From Micromonospora kangleipakensis (GTDB taxonomy: Bacteria > Actinomycetota > Actinomycetes > Mycobacteriales > Micromonosporaceae): a stretch of DNA of 64,000 nt. Both the position numbers and the translations under genes were made by a program. The stretch is taken from the NCBI RefSeq assembly GCF_004217615.1, contig NZ_SHLD01000001.1:6200001-6264000 (forward strand), given 5' to 3'. This document shows positions 46,679 to 55,192 of the stretch, piece by piece (position 1 is the stretch's first letter; every line of letters begins with the position of its first letter). The notes under the pieces are model-generated. The model was not told the origin of the DNA and did no database searches. It saw only the letters and a program-made list of their open reading frames with translations.

Positions 46679-46684
46679 TACGAT
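46679..46684 (+). promoter_or_regulatory. -10 hexamer, leaderless histidine kinase transcript
   Basis: TACGAT overlaps the fadD15 stop codon region and ends seven bases before the GTG at 46692, without a ribosome binding site. Confidence 0.5.
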
Positions 46685-46691
46685 CCGTCAC

Positions 46692-48383
46692 GTGCCCGCC
46701 TCCACACCCAGCCAGCCCCAGACCCAGCCACTCGCCGCGGCCGCGCGCGGGGTCCTGCTCGCGCTGGTCGCCGTCCTCACCCTCTTCGCCACCCGCGACG
46801 TCGCCCAGCTCTGGTGGATAGCCCTGCTGGGCGTCGCCGGGCTGCCGGCCGTCCTCGCCCCCCAGCATCGGCTGCTCGGCCCGCTCAGCCGGTTCGCCGA
46901 GGTGGCCGTCCTCGGGCTGGCCGCCAGCCAGGTCGCCGCCGACACCCACCTCAACGGCGTGACCGGCGGGCTGGGCGCCTCGGCGGTGCTGGCGTACCTC
47001 GCCGTGCCGGTGACCGTGACGGCGCTGCGCCGCCGGTTCGCCGAGGGTGCGGCGCTGCTCGCGGTCGCCGCGGCCACCCTGCTGGTCGCCGCCGCGTTCA
47101 CCGAGGTCGACGGGCGTCGGCAGCTCACCGAGCCCGGCTACCTCGCGGTCTGCGCGCAGTGGCTGATCCTCGCCGGGCTCGGCCTGTTCACCGCCCGCAC
47201 CCTGCAGCGGGTGATGCGGGTCCGCGGCGAGGGCAAGCCCCAGCCGTACGCGGAGGCCACCCGGTTGCTGACCCAGCTCCGGACGGTCGCGCGCCAGCTG
47301 CCCGGGGCCACCCTCGACCCGGGCGGCATCTCCGAGCACCTGCTGGAGGAGCTGCGGGTGGTGGCGAAGACCGACCGCGGCGCGGTGCTCTCCGCCAGCG
47401 GCGGCGGCCGGCTGGTGGTGCTCGCCCAGGTCGGCGTGGACCGGGTCGACTGGGAGACCACGCTCGACGCGGACTCGGCGATCGCGGACGCGTGGGCCAG
47501 CCAGCAGGCGCAGACCTCGGCCCGCTCCCAGTCCCGCTCGCACCGCGGCGGGGAGGTCTCGGCGCTGATCGTGCCGCTGGTCGCCGGGGTCCGGACGGTC
47601 GGCCTGGTGGTCCTCGAGGCGGACGCCGGCCACGCCTACCCGCCGCCGGTGGTGGCCCGGGTGACCGCGCTGACCGGGCCAGCGGCCCTGCGGCTGGAGG
47701 CCGCGCTGCTCTTCGACGAGGTGCGGTCGCTGGCCACCAACGAGGAGCGGCAGCGGCTGGCCCGGGAGATCCACGACGGCGTCGCCCAGGAGCTGGTGAT
47801 GGTCGGCTACGGCATCGACAACGCGCTGGCCACGGTGCACGAGGACGCGGAGGAGACCGCCGAGTCGCTGCGGACCCTGCGCCAGGAGGTGACCCGGGTG
47901 ATCACCGAGCTGCGGCTGAGCCTGTTCGAGCTGCGCAGCGAGGTGGACCGGCACGGCGGCCTGGCCGCCGCGATCGCCGAGTACGCCCGGACCGTGGGCG
48001 CGTCGGGCGGCCTGCGGGTGCACCTGTCGCTGGACGAGTCCACCGCCCGGTTGCCCGCCGCCACCGAGGCCGAGCTGCTGCGGATCGCCCAGGAGGCGGT
48101 CACCAACGCGCGCAAGCACGCCGGGGCGGCAAATCTGTGGGTTACCTGTGAGGTGGATCCCCCGTACGCTCAGATCGAAGTGTCGGATGACGGTCACGGC
48201 ATCGGTGACCAGCGCCCCGACGGGCACTACGGTCTTGCGATCATGGCCGAGAGGGCGGAACGTATCCGGGGCCGGTTGGAGATCAGGCCGCGGCGACCCA
48301 GCGGCACTACCGTGGCGGTGGTACTCGGCTCCTCGCCCCGGCGCGATAAGGTGCGCGGCAGCACAGCAGCAGAAGGGGAGTAA
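46692..48383 (+). CDS. Sensor histidine kinase, NarL-partner type
   Basis: A 563-residue kinase. About five to six hydrophobic helices (1-175) form the membrane sensor, followed by a GAF-like region (about 205-335), then the HisKA_3 dimer/phosphoacceptor domain with LAREIHDGVAQELVMVGYGI (phosphorylated His) and an HATPase_c domain with EAVTNARKHAGA (N-box) and DDGHGIG (G1) and HYGLAIMAERAERIRG. It is followed seven bases later by its response regulator. Signal unknown. Confidence 0.9.
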   Translation: MPASTPSQPQTQPLAAAARGVLLALVAVLTLFATRDVAQLWWIALLGVAGLPAVLAPQHRLLGPLSRFAEVAVLGLAASQVAADTHLNGVTGGLGASAVLAYLAVPVTVTALRRRFAEGAALLAVAAATLLVAAAFTEVDGRRQLTEPGYLAVCAQWLILAGLGLFTARTLQRVMRVRGEGKPQPYAEATRLLTQLRTVARQLPGATLDPGGISEHLLEELRVVAKTDRGAVLSASGGGRLVVLAQVGVDRVDWETTLDADSAIADAWASQQAQTSARSQSRSHRGGEVSALIVPLVAGVRTVGLVVLEADAGHAYPPPVVARVTALTGPAALRLEAALLFDEVRSLATNEERQRLAREIHDGVAQELVMVGYGIDNALATVHEDAEETAESLRTLRQEVTRVITELRLSLFELRSEVDRHGGLAAAIAEYARTVGASGGLRVHLSLDESTARLPAATEAELLRIAQEAVTNARKHAGAANLWVTCEVDPPYAQIEVSDDGHGIGDQRPDGHYGLAIMAERAERIRGRLEIRPRRPSGTTVAVVLGSSPRRDKVRGSTAAEGE

Positions 48384-48390
48384 CCCGAGG

Positions 48391-49059
48391 ATGACCACAA
48401 GTCCGACACCGGCCACCCGTACCAAGGTCCTCCTTGTCGACGATCACGACCTGATCCGCAAGGGTCTGCGGCACGCCTTCGAGCGGGACCGCCAGTTCGA
48501 GGTCGTCGGCGAGGCCGCGACGGCTGCGGAGGGCGTACGCCAGGCCGGTGCGCTCCAGCCGGACGTGGTGATCATGGACCTGCGGCTGCCCGACGGCAGC
48601 GGGCTGGAGGCCACCCGGGCGCTCCGCAAGTCCAGCGCGTCGATGGGCATCGTCGTGCTCACCATGTACGCCGGCGACGACCAGCTCTTCGGCGCCCTGG
48701 AGGCGGGGGCGAGCGCGTTCGTGCCGAAGACCGCCCCGGCCGACGAGGTGGTGGCCGCCGCCCGGCACGCCGCCTCCTCCCCCAGCGCCTTCACCGCGGC
48801 CGACCTGGCCGAGGCGATGAAGCGCCGGCTGGCCCCGTCCGGCCCGCAGCTCTCCCCGCGCGAGGGGCAGGTGCTGCGGCTGCTCGCCGACGGCATGAGC
48901 GTGGCGGGCATCGCCAAGCAGCTCTTCGTCAGCGAGTCGACCGCCAAGACGCACATCTCGAAGCTCTACGAGAAGCTGGGCGCCGCCAACCGGGCCCAGG
49001 CGCTGATGACCGCGCTGCGGCTCGGGCTGCTGGAGGCCCCGGACGCCCCCAAGTTCTAG
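48391..49059 (+). CDS. NarL/LuxR-type response regulator
   Basis: A 222-residue two-component regulator. Receiver domain (about 12-125): KVLLVDDHDLI acidic pocket, phosphorylated Asp in VVIMDLRLPDGSG, Thr in VLTMY and Lys in FVPKTAP. C-terminal LuxR helix-turn-helix: LSPREGQVLRLLADGMSVAGIAKQLFVSESTAKTHISKLYEKLGA. It forms a pair with the preceding kinase, which was transcribed from its own promoter. The ATG at 48391 is seven bases past the kinase stop, with GAGG upstream. Targets unknown. Confidence 0.93.
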   Translation: MTTSPTPATRTKVLLVDDHDLIRKGLRHAFERDRQFEVVGEAATAAEGVRQAGALQPDVVIMDLRLPDGSGLEATRALRKSSASMGIVVLTMYAGDDQLFGALEAGASAFVPKTAPADEVVAAARHAASSPSAFTAADLAEAMKRRLAPSGPQLSPREGQVLRLLADGMSVAGIAKQLFVSESTAKTHISKLYEKLGAANRAQALMTALRLGLLEAPDAPKF

Positions 49060-49079
49060 GGGCTCCGACAGCTCACGGC

Positions 49080-49111
49080 AGAGGCCCGCGTCCGTTCCGG
49101 ACCGGGCCTCT
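49080..49111. terminator. Hairpin terminator after response regulator
   Basis: AGAGGCCCG-c-GTCCG (49080-49094) pairs with CGGACCGGGCCTCT (49098-49111) over a 3-base loop with one unpaired base. Confidence 0.78.
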
Positions 49112-49255
49112 CCGGCATTCCGGTGCGGCTGCGTACGGTGAGGACCCGACCTCGCAGAGACCGCGGTCTTTGCACCGCGACAACGGGCGGGCAGAATACC
49201 GGGTGGCCCACGGGGCCGTGGAACTCACGCGCTGTTGACAAAAAGGGGCAAGGGC

Positions 49256-50068
49256 ATGCAGCGGCCGGACTGGGCACCCGACACGATCGACATCGAGCGC
49301 CCCAGCGTGGCCCGCATGTACGACTACTACCTCGGCGGCTCGCACAACTTCGCCGCCGACCGGGCGGCGGCCCGGGCCATGGTGGAGGCGGTGCCGGAGG
49401 CCCCGCTGATGGCCCAGGCCAACCGGGCATTCCTGCGCCGCGCGGTGCAGTTCCTGGCGGACGCCGGGGTACGCCAGTTCCTCGACATCGGCTCCGGCAT
49501 CCCCACCGTCGGCAACGTGCACGAGATCGCCCAGCGGATCGACCCGGAGTCGCGGGTGATCTACGTCGACGTCGACCCGGTGGCGGTGGCGCACAGCCGG
49601 GAGATCCTCAACGGCAACGACCGGGCCACCGTCATCCAGGAGGACCTGCGCCGGCCGGAGGCGATCCTGGGTCATCCGGAGGTCACCAAGCTGCTGGACT
49701 TCTCCCAGCCGGTCGCGGTGATGATCGTGGCGGTGCTGCACTTCATCCCGTCCGAGGACCGGCCGGAGGAGATCCTGCGGACGGTGCGGGCGGCCCTGGC
49801 GCCCGGGAGCTACCTGGTGATGTCGCAGGCCAGCGACGACGGTCGCGCCGAGACCGGTGAGCGGGCGGAGGCGGAGCGGGTCTACCGCCGCACCGACAAC
49901 CAGCTCTCGATCCGCAGCCGGGCCGAGCTGACCGCGCTCTTCGACGGCTTCGAGCTGGTCGACCCGGGCGTGGTCTGGGTGCCGCAGTGGCGTCCGGAGT
50001 CCCCGGAGCAGGCGGAAAACGCGGAGCAGGCGGTGTTCATGGGCGGCGTCGGGCGTCTCGGTGGGTGA
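49256..50068 (+). CDS. SAM-dependent methyltransferase, DUF574 family
   Basis: A 270-residue predicted methyltransferase of the actinobacteria-enriched PF04672 group. It has the family opening ERPSVARMYDYYLGGSHNFAADR, a Rossmann SAM loop FLDIGSGIPT, VIYVDVDPVAVAHSRE and HFIPSEDRPEEILRTV. The substrate is unknown; many copies occur per genome. The stop lies 8 bases inside the next gene (GGDEF-EAL), so the two are translationally linked. AAAGGGGC lies upstream of the ATG at 49256. Confidence 0.85.
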   Translation: MQRPDWAPDTIDIERPSVARMYDYYLGGSHNFAADRAAARAMVEAVPEAPLMAQANRAFLRRAVQFLADAGVRQFLDIGSGIPTVGNVHEIAQRIDPESRVIYVDVDPVAVAHSREILNGNDRATVIQEDLRRPEAILGHPEVTKLLDFSQPVAVMIVAVLHFIPSEDRPEEILRTVRAALAPGSYLVMSQASDDGRAETGERAEAERVYRRTDNQLSIRSRAELTALFDGFELVDPGVVWVPQWRPESPEQAENAEQAVFMGGVGRLGG

Positions 50069-51818
50069 CGGGGCCGCCGGGGCCCGCACCTGCCCCGGCG
50101 CCTTCGCCCGGGCCTGGGCCAAGGCAGTCTCCGGGACGAGCTACCTGCCGATGACCCAGGCCCAGCTGGAGTCCCTGCTGCAACGGCTCACCGAGCGGCT
50201 GGCCATGGCGATCCAGGCTGAGCCGTTCGACCTGCGGATCGGCCAGCAGGTCGGCGCCGAGCTGGTGTCGGCGCACATCGCCTCCGCCGAGGGTCTCGGC
50301 CGGACCATCGAGGTCATCCAGCTCCGCCTGGTCCGCGACCTCGGGCTGGTCGCCGACGAGGTCGAGGACCGGATGGCCCGGCTGCTGGCCACCGTGGCCA
50401 CCGGGTACGCCCGCGCCCTGCGCGACCGGACGCTGGACGAACAGGAGTCCATCCGGCGGGCCGCGATGGTGGCCCGGGCGCAGGCCGAACGGGCGCTGCG
50501 GGACAGCGAGGCCCGGTTCCGACACCAGGCCACCCACGATCCGCTCACCGATCTGCCCAACCGCACCCTGTTCACCGAACGGCTCTCCGCCGCGATCGGC
50601 GAGCCCGGCCGGGGCGCCGACCGGGTGGGGGTCTGCTTCCTGGACCTGGACCGGTTCAAAGTGGTCAACGACTCCCTCGGCCACCAGGTCGGCGACTCGC
50701 TGCTGGTGTCGGTGGCGCAGCGGCTGCGCCGGGCCCTCGGTGAGCACCTGGTGGCCCGGCTCGGCGGGGACGAGTTCGTGATCCTGGTCGAACGGACCGC
50801 CTGCACCGAGGACGCGGTCAAGGTCGCCGAGGCGGCCCTGGCGACGGTGAGCGAACCGGCGCTGGTGGACGGCCACGAGCTGACCGTGTCGGCCAGCATC
50901 GGCATCGTCGAACGGCAGGTGGCCGGCACCTCGCCGGGTGAGCTGATGCGGGCCGCCGACAGCACGCTGCACTGGGCCAAGGCGGCCGGCGGCGCCCGCT
51001 GGGCCCTGTTCGACGCCGACCGCAACCGTCGCGAGCTCGCCCGCTACGCCCTCTCGGCGGCCATCCCCACCGCCCTCGACGGGGGTGAGTTCTTTCTGGA
51101 CTACCAACCCCTGACCTCCCTGCGGGACGGGCGGGTGCTCGGCATGGAGGCGCTGGTCCGCTGGCGCCACCCCGAGCTGGGCGTGCTCCGGCCGGACAGC
51201 TTCATCGGGCTGGCCGAGGAGACCGGGTTGATCGTCCGGCTCGGCGGTTGGGTGCTGGCCGAGGCCTGCCGGGAGGCGGAGCGCTGGTCGGCGGGGCACG
51301 ACGACCGGCCGTTCGTCAGCGTCAACCTCGCCGTCCGCCAGGTGCACCGCCCCGGCCTGGTGCAGGAGGTGCGGGGCGTGCTCCGGCAGACCGGCCTGCC
51401 CCCGGAACGGCTCCAGCTGGAGATCACCGAGAGCACCATGATGAGCACGGCCGAGGAGCCGGTACGAGCCCTGCGGGTGCTGGCCGACCTGGGGGTGCGG
51501 ATCGCCATCGACGACTTCGGCACCGGCTACTGCAACCTCGCCTACCTGCGGGACCTGCCGGTGACCGAGCTGAAGGTGGCCGGCGAGTTCGTGGCCGGCC
51601 TGCGCGCCCCGGCCACCGACCCGGGCAGCCGTACCGACGAGCGGATCCTCGCCTCGCTGGTGTCCCTGGCGCACGCCCTGGACCTGACCGTCACCGCCGA
51701 GGGCGTGGAGACCGCCGACCAGGCCGACCGGCTGCGGGCGATCGGCTGCGACGCCGGCCAGGGTTGGCACTTCGGCCGCCCGGCCCCCGCCGACCAGTTC
51801 CTCGCCCACCTGGCCTGA
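50061..51818 (+). CDS. GGDEF-EAL protein, c-di-GMP turnover
   Basis: A 585-residue cytoplasmic protein. The N-terminal ~130 residues are helical and may be a sensor. The GGDEF domain (about 155-310) has the intact active site RLGGDEFVIL and LDRFKVVNDSLGHQVGD. The EAL domain (about 325-580) has MEALVRWRHP, LEITESTMM and DDFGTGYCNL, so cyclase and phosphodiesterase both look catalytically competent; net direction is unknown. C-di-GMP controls development in actinomycetes. GTG at 50061 overlaps the methyltransferase stop by eight bases. Confidence 0.92.
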   Translation: MGDGAAGARTCPGAFARAWAKAVSGTSYLPMTQAQLESLLQRLTERLAMAIQAEPFDLRIGQQVGAELVSAHIASAEGLGRTIEVIQLRLVRDLGLVADEVEDRMARLLATVATGYARALRDRTLDEQESIRRAAMVARAQAERALRDSEARFRHQATHDPLTDLPNRTLFTERLSAAIGEPGRGADRVGVCFLDLDRFKVVNDSLGHQVGDSLLVSVAQRLRRALGEHLVARLGGDEFVILVERTACTEDAVKVAEAALATVSEPALVDGHELTVSASIGIVERQVAGTSPGELMRAADSTLHWAKAAGGARWALFDADRNRRELARYALSAAIPTALDGGEFFLDYQPLTSLRDGRVLGMEALVRWRHPELGVLRPDSFIGLAEETGLIVRLGGWVLAEACREAERWSAGHDDRPFVSVNLAVRQVHRPGLVQEVRGVLRQTGLPPERLQLEITESTMMSTAEEPVRALRVLADLGVRIAIDDFGTGYCNLAYLRDLPVTELKVAGEFVAGLRAPATDPGSRTDERILASLVSLAHALDLTVTAEGVETADQADRLRAIGCDAGQGWHFGRPAPADQFLAHLA

Positions 51819-51839
51819 GCATCGCGCGCCTTCCCCGGG

Positions 51840-51882
51840 CGCACCTCACCGTGTCGCGGTTCCCGCTCCTGCCTGAGGTGCG
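51840..51882. terminator. Possible bidirectional hairpin
   Basis: CGCACCTCA (51840-51848) pairs with TGAGGTGCG (51874-51882), with a 25-base loop, between the convergent GGDEF-EAL and pimB genes. Confidence 0.4.
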
Positions 51883-51911
51883 ACGGGACACGCCGCGCGG
51901 GCGGGCGCGGG

Positions 51912-53036
51912 TCAGCCGGCGAGCAGGGCGGCCATCCGCTGCGCCTGGGTCTCCCAGCGCCACTCGCGCTCCACCCAGGCCCGACCGGCCGCGCCAAGCT
52001 GGCGGGCCAGGTCCCGGTCGGCGAGCAGCGTCGCCACCCGGTCTGCGAGCTGGGCGACGTCCCGACCCCGGACCACGTACCCGGTCTCCCCCTCCCGGAC
52101 CGCGTCCGGCGCGCCGCCGGAGTCGCCGGCCACCACCGGCAGCCCGGTCGCGCTGGCCTCCAGGTAGACGATCCCCAGGCCCTCGACGTCCAGGCCGCGG
52201 TTCCGGGTGCGGCACGGCATCGCGTACACGTCGCCGGCCGCGTAGTGCGCCGGCAGCTCCGCCGACGGCACCGAGCCGGTGAAGACCACCTCCCGCTCCA
52301 CACCGGTCTGCCGGGCCAGCTTCTCCAGGGTCGCCCGGTAGGGACCCCCGCCGACGATCAGCAGCGCGGCGTCGGGCACCCGCCGGCGGATCTCCGGCAT
52401 CGCCCGGATCAGCATGTCCTGGCCCTTGCGCGGCACCAGCCGGGAGACGCAGACCACCACCGGCCGGTCGGCCAGGCCCAGCCGCACCCGCACCGGCTCC
52501 CCGTCCACGGACGGGTGGTACGTCTCCACGTCCACCCCCGGCGCCAGCCGGCGCAGGTCGGTCACCCCGTCCAGCACCCGGGCCAGCCGCACCCGGGTGT
52601 ACTCCCCCAGGTACGTGGTGACGTCAACGCCCCGGCCGATCCGGCGCAGCGCGGCGCGGGCGCCGGGCAGCGCCGCCCAGCCGACCTCGTGACCGTGGGT
52701 CAGGGCCACCGCCCGCCGGATCCCGGCCCGCCGGCGCAGCCCCGCCGCGAGCAGCCCCAGCGGGGCCGCCGCGCCGAACCACACCGTGTCGCAGTCGTAC
52801 GCGCGGGCCAGCTTCGCCGCCCGCCGGGCGATCAGCGGGGTGGGCAGCAGCACGCGGGTGCGTTCCCGGACCACCTCGAAGGGCTGGTCGGCGTCGAACT
52901 TCTCGGCGCCCCGCCAGCTCGACGCGTACACCACCACCGAGCCGGCGGGCTGGCGCACGGCGAGGTGGTGCACGAAGGACTGGATGCCGCCGGGGCGGGG
53001 CGGGAAGTCGTTGGTGACCAGCAACGTCCGGCTCAT
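51912..53036 (-). CDS. pimB: PimB'-type phosphatidylinositol mannosyltransferase
   Basis: A 374-residue GT4 enzyme close to M. tuberculosis Rv2188c (PimB'), which adds the second mannose to PIM1 from GDP-mannose at the inner membrane face. Shared landmarks: LLVTNDFPPRPGGIQSF, VWFGAAAPLGLLA, THGHEVGWAALPGAR, CVSRLVPRKGQDMLI, LIVGGGPYRATLEKLA, YAMPCRTRNRGLDVEGLGIVYLEA (E-x7-E catalytic). Presence suggests PIM-type glycolipids. It overlaps the M48 protease gene by 4 bases (ATGA), so they form an operon. Confidence 0.9.
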   Translation of the reverse strand: MSRTLLVTNDFPPRPGGIQSFVHHLAVRQPAGSVVVYASSWRGAEKFDADQPFEVVRERTRVLLPTPLIARRAAKLARAYDCDTVWFGAAAPLGLLAAGLRRRAGIRRAVALTHGHEVGWAALPGARAALRRIGRGVDVTTYLGEYTRVRLARVLDGVTDLRRLAPGVDVETYHPSVDGEPVRVRLGLADRPVVVCVSRLVPRKGQDMLIRAMPEIRRRVPDAALLIVGGGPYRATLEKLARQTGVEREVVFTGSVPSAELPAHYAAGDVYAMPCRTRNRGLDVEGLGIVYLEASATGLPVVAGDSGGAPDAVREGETGYVVRGRDVAQLADRVATLLADRDLARQLGAAGRAWVEREWRWETQAQRMAALLAG

Positions 53037-54292
53037 CGGCCGCTCTCCCTGGCGTAGGCGCGGGCGGCGGCCATCCGCTCCACGGTGGACGGATGCGAGG
53101 CCGACCAGAGGTACTCCCACCGGGGCGGGTCGGGATCGGCCAGGTTCACCCCGGCCAACCGGCGCTGCATCGCCTCGAAGGTCGCGGGATCGCCGGTCAG
53201 GGCGAGCGCGTGCGCGTCGGCCCGGGCCTCCACCCGTCGGGAGACCATCGCCTGGACCGGCGCGGCGACCAGCCCGACCACCGTGACCAGCGCGATCAGC
53301 AGCGGGAAGGCGCGCGGCTCGGCCACCGAGTCGACCCCGGCCAGCCGCAGCAGCGGCGCCCAGGAGCCGATCAGGTAGAGCGCGACGACCGCGGCGGCGG
53401 CGCCCAGCGCCCCGGTCAGCGTGCCGACCCAGACGTCCCGGTCCTTCGCGTGCCCCAGCTCGTGGGCGACCACACTGGTCACCTCGGCCGGGGTCGCCTC
53501 GCGCAGCAGGGTGTCGTAGACCACCACCCGCCGGGTCGGCCCCAGCCCAGAGACGTACGCGTTGACCGCCTTCGTCCGCCGGGACGCGTCGGCGACCAGC
53601 ACGTCGCGCACCGGCACGCCGTCCCGGGCGGCCAGCGTGATCAGCTCGCTGCGCAGCGGGCCCTGCTCCATCGGGGTGAACCGGTTGAAGACCGGCTCGA
53701 CCAGCACCGGGAGCACGAACGACAGCAGCACCACCAGCCCGGCCGCGCCGGCCGCCCCGAACGCCCACCACCAGCGCGGCGCGAGCCGGACCACGGTGTA
53801 GAAGCCGAGCAGCGCGAGCCCGCCGATCACCGCGCTGACCGCGTACGACTTGAGCAGGTCGACGGCCCAGCCGCTCCAGCCCTGGGTGCTCAGCCCGTAG
53901 CGGACCAGCACGGTCTGCCGCCAGGCGGCGAAGGGCAGGGTGAGCAGGTCGGCGAGGAGCATCACGGCCAGCCCGCCGAGCACCGCCCGGGCCGCCCAGT
54001 GGCCGCCGAGCGGCCGGCCGGCCAGCTCGACGAGGCGGCCGCCGAGCGGGGTGAGCCCGAGCACCAGCGCCACCACCAGGCCGACCACGAGCGCAGACCA
54101 GCCGGCGGGGCGCAGCGCGCCGTGGAACGCCCGCCCGCGGGCCACCTGGTCGACCGGGAGCGCCCGCAACGCGGCCAGCTGGTCGGCGCGGGGCGCCGGA
54201 GGCCGGCTCCACGGGATCAGCAACGCTCCGGCGACGACCAGCGCGACGGCCAGCCCGGCGAGCGTGAGCACGGCCCACCCGCGCGGCGTCAC
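53033..54292 (-). CDS. M48 family metallopeptidase, Ste24/HtpX type
   Basis: A 419-residue membrane protease. Several hydrophobic helices flank the zinc motif VVAHELGHAKD (HExxH) and a later ARADAHALAL (third ligand region). The N-terminus carries PWSRPPAPRADQLAALRALPVDQVARGRAFH, shared by the family's CAAX-protease-like members. Substrate unknown; quality control of membrane proteins is the usual role. Start chosen as GTG at 54292; an ATG at 54346 is possible. Operon with pimB. Confidence 0.85.
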   Translation of the reverse strand: MTPRGWAVLTLAGLAVALVVAGALLIPWSRPPAPRADQLAALRALPVDQVARGRAFHGALRPAGWSALVVGLVVALVLGLTPLGGRLVELAGRPLGGHWAARAVLGGLAVMLLADLLTLPFAAWRQTVLVRYGLSTQGWSGWAVDLLKSYAVSAVIGGLALLGFYTVVRLAPRWWWAFGAAGAAGLVVLLSFVLPVLVEPVFNRFTPMEQGPLRSELITLAARDGVPVRDVLVADASRRTKAVNAYVSGLGPTRRVVVYDTLLREATPAEVTSVVAHELGHAKDRDVWVGTLTGALGAAAAVVALYLIGSWAPLLRLAGVDSVAEPRAFPLLIALVTVVGLVAAPVQAMVSRRVEARADAHALALTGDPATFEAMQRRLAGVNLADPDPPRWEYLWSASHPSTVERMAAARAYARESGR

Positions 54293-54425
54293 CGCGCCGC
54301 CCCGGTGCCGGTGGCGGCCGCCGTGCCGGGGGCGCGCCAGGGGCATGCCGGGGGCACGGGGCGCGCGCCGCCGTCACGTCGTACCCCTGCCATATCGCGC
54401 CTCCTCCCGTCCCGTCCGAGAGCGC

Positions 54426-54660
54426 TCATCCTGTGACTCCTCTGACGACTGAGAGCGTCAGCCTCTCAGACCGCAGTCGCGGCCTGACGGGCGAGCCCCG
54501 CCCGGAGAACGTTCTGGCGCCCACCAGGTCCGCGTGCGCGGCATACCCGCAGCGCACACACCGGAAGTCGGCTTGGGTCGCGGTTCTCCTTCGCACAGTG
54601 CCCGCATCGCGGGCAGGTGCGGGAGGTGTTGCGGGGGTCCACTGCGATGACCCTCCTTGC
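54426..54660 (-). pseudogene. IS605-type TnpB remnant, C-terminal zinc-ribbon part, frameshifted
   Basis: The C-terminal end of a TnpB (RNA-guided nuclease of IS200/IS605 elements) is recognisable: VIAVDPRNTSRTCPRCGHCAKENR, then after a frame change near 54578, QADFRCVRCGYAAHADLVGARTF. This is the Cys4 zinc ribbon plus the last acidic residue (the H-A-D). Everything upstream is gone. It ends with SERLTLSVVRGVTG, followed by a 3' hairpin. The fragment cannot be functional. It abuts a TnpA fragment through a deletion. Confidence 0.8.
54449..54469. repeat. Hairpin at TnpB 3' end, transposon right-end type
   Basis: CTGAGAG (54449-54455) and CTCTCAG (54463-54469) form a 7-base stem with a 7-base loop. 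An alternative stem is CTGACG with CGTCAG. Hairpins inside the last TnpB codons are typical of the right end of IS200/IS605 elements and of the omega RNA derived from them. Confidence 0.5.
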
Positions 54661-54775
54661 GCCACGGCCTCTCGTACTGGGTGTCGGTGTACCGGCGCAC
54701 CGTCGCGGCGGACACCGCGCCGACGGTTGCGACGAAGAACGACCGGGACGACAGTGCGGGCAGCCGCGAGCGCAG
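54649..54775 (-). pseudogene. IS200-type TnpA remnant
   Basis: About 42 residues of an IS200/IS605 TnpA (Y1 HUH transposase) C-terminus remain: PLRSRLPALSSRSFFVATVGAVSAATVRRYTDTQYERPWRKEG, matching the common S-R-S-x-F-V-A-T-V-G region and the end helix. The upstream catalytic half is missing. It joins directly to the TnpB fragment within about ten bases, indicating an internal deletion of the element. Confidence 0.7.
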
Positions 54776-54836
54776 CGGAGTCTCCCGCCCGCCGCGATGC
54801 CGCGCCGGGACCCGACGCCGAGCAACAGGACGCACC

Positions 54837-55049
54837 CTAGGCAACGCGACGGCGGGTGGCGCGGCGCCGGGTGCGCGGCTCAGGCGACACCACCTCCACC
54901 TCGAAGCCGGCGCGGGCGAACACCTCGATCGCCCGGTGCTCGGCGGCGCCGAGGTCGGCGGTCGGCGAGCCGGTGTCGAGCAGCGCGGTCACCAGGCAGC
55001 CGGAACAGCCCGCCCCCCGGATCCCGCAGCTGTCGCAGTCGATGAGCAT
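54837..55049 (-). CDS. Small Cys-rich conserved protein
   Basis: A 70-residue protein beginning MLIDCDSCGIRGAGCSGCLVTALL, with five cysteines in C-x2-C and C-x2-C spacing that could bind a metal, then EHRAIEVFARAGFEVEVVSPEP and a basic Arg-rich tail. Small proteins of this type are widely conserved in actinobacteria, though function is unknown. AGGAGG lies before the ATG at 55049. Also conceivable is a DNA- or RNA-contacting role from the basic tail, but that is a guess. Confidence 0.6.
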   Translation of the reverse strand: MLIDCDSCGIRGAGCSGCLVTALLDTGSPTADLGAAEHRAIEVFARAGFEVEVVSPEPRTRRRATRRRVA

Positions 55050-55192
55050 CAACGCCTCCTGACGCGTCACGGCGGCGGCGGGCGGACGCCGTCGTGGCCG
55101 CCCGACCACCGTCGGTCATGTCGACGCTAGGCGAGGGGTGTGACAGAAACGGACAACGAGGTCGCAGCCACCCCGAATCCGATCAAGCGACG

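Noticed and set aside
54837..55049. Part of the IS element
   Set aside because: It has its own ribosome site, a conserved Cys pattern and a different frame, so it is treated as an independent gene.
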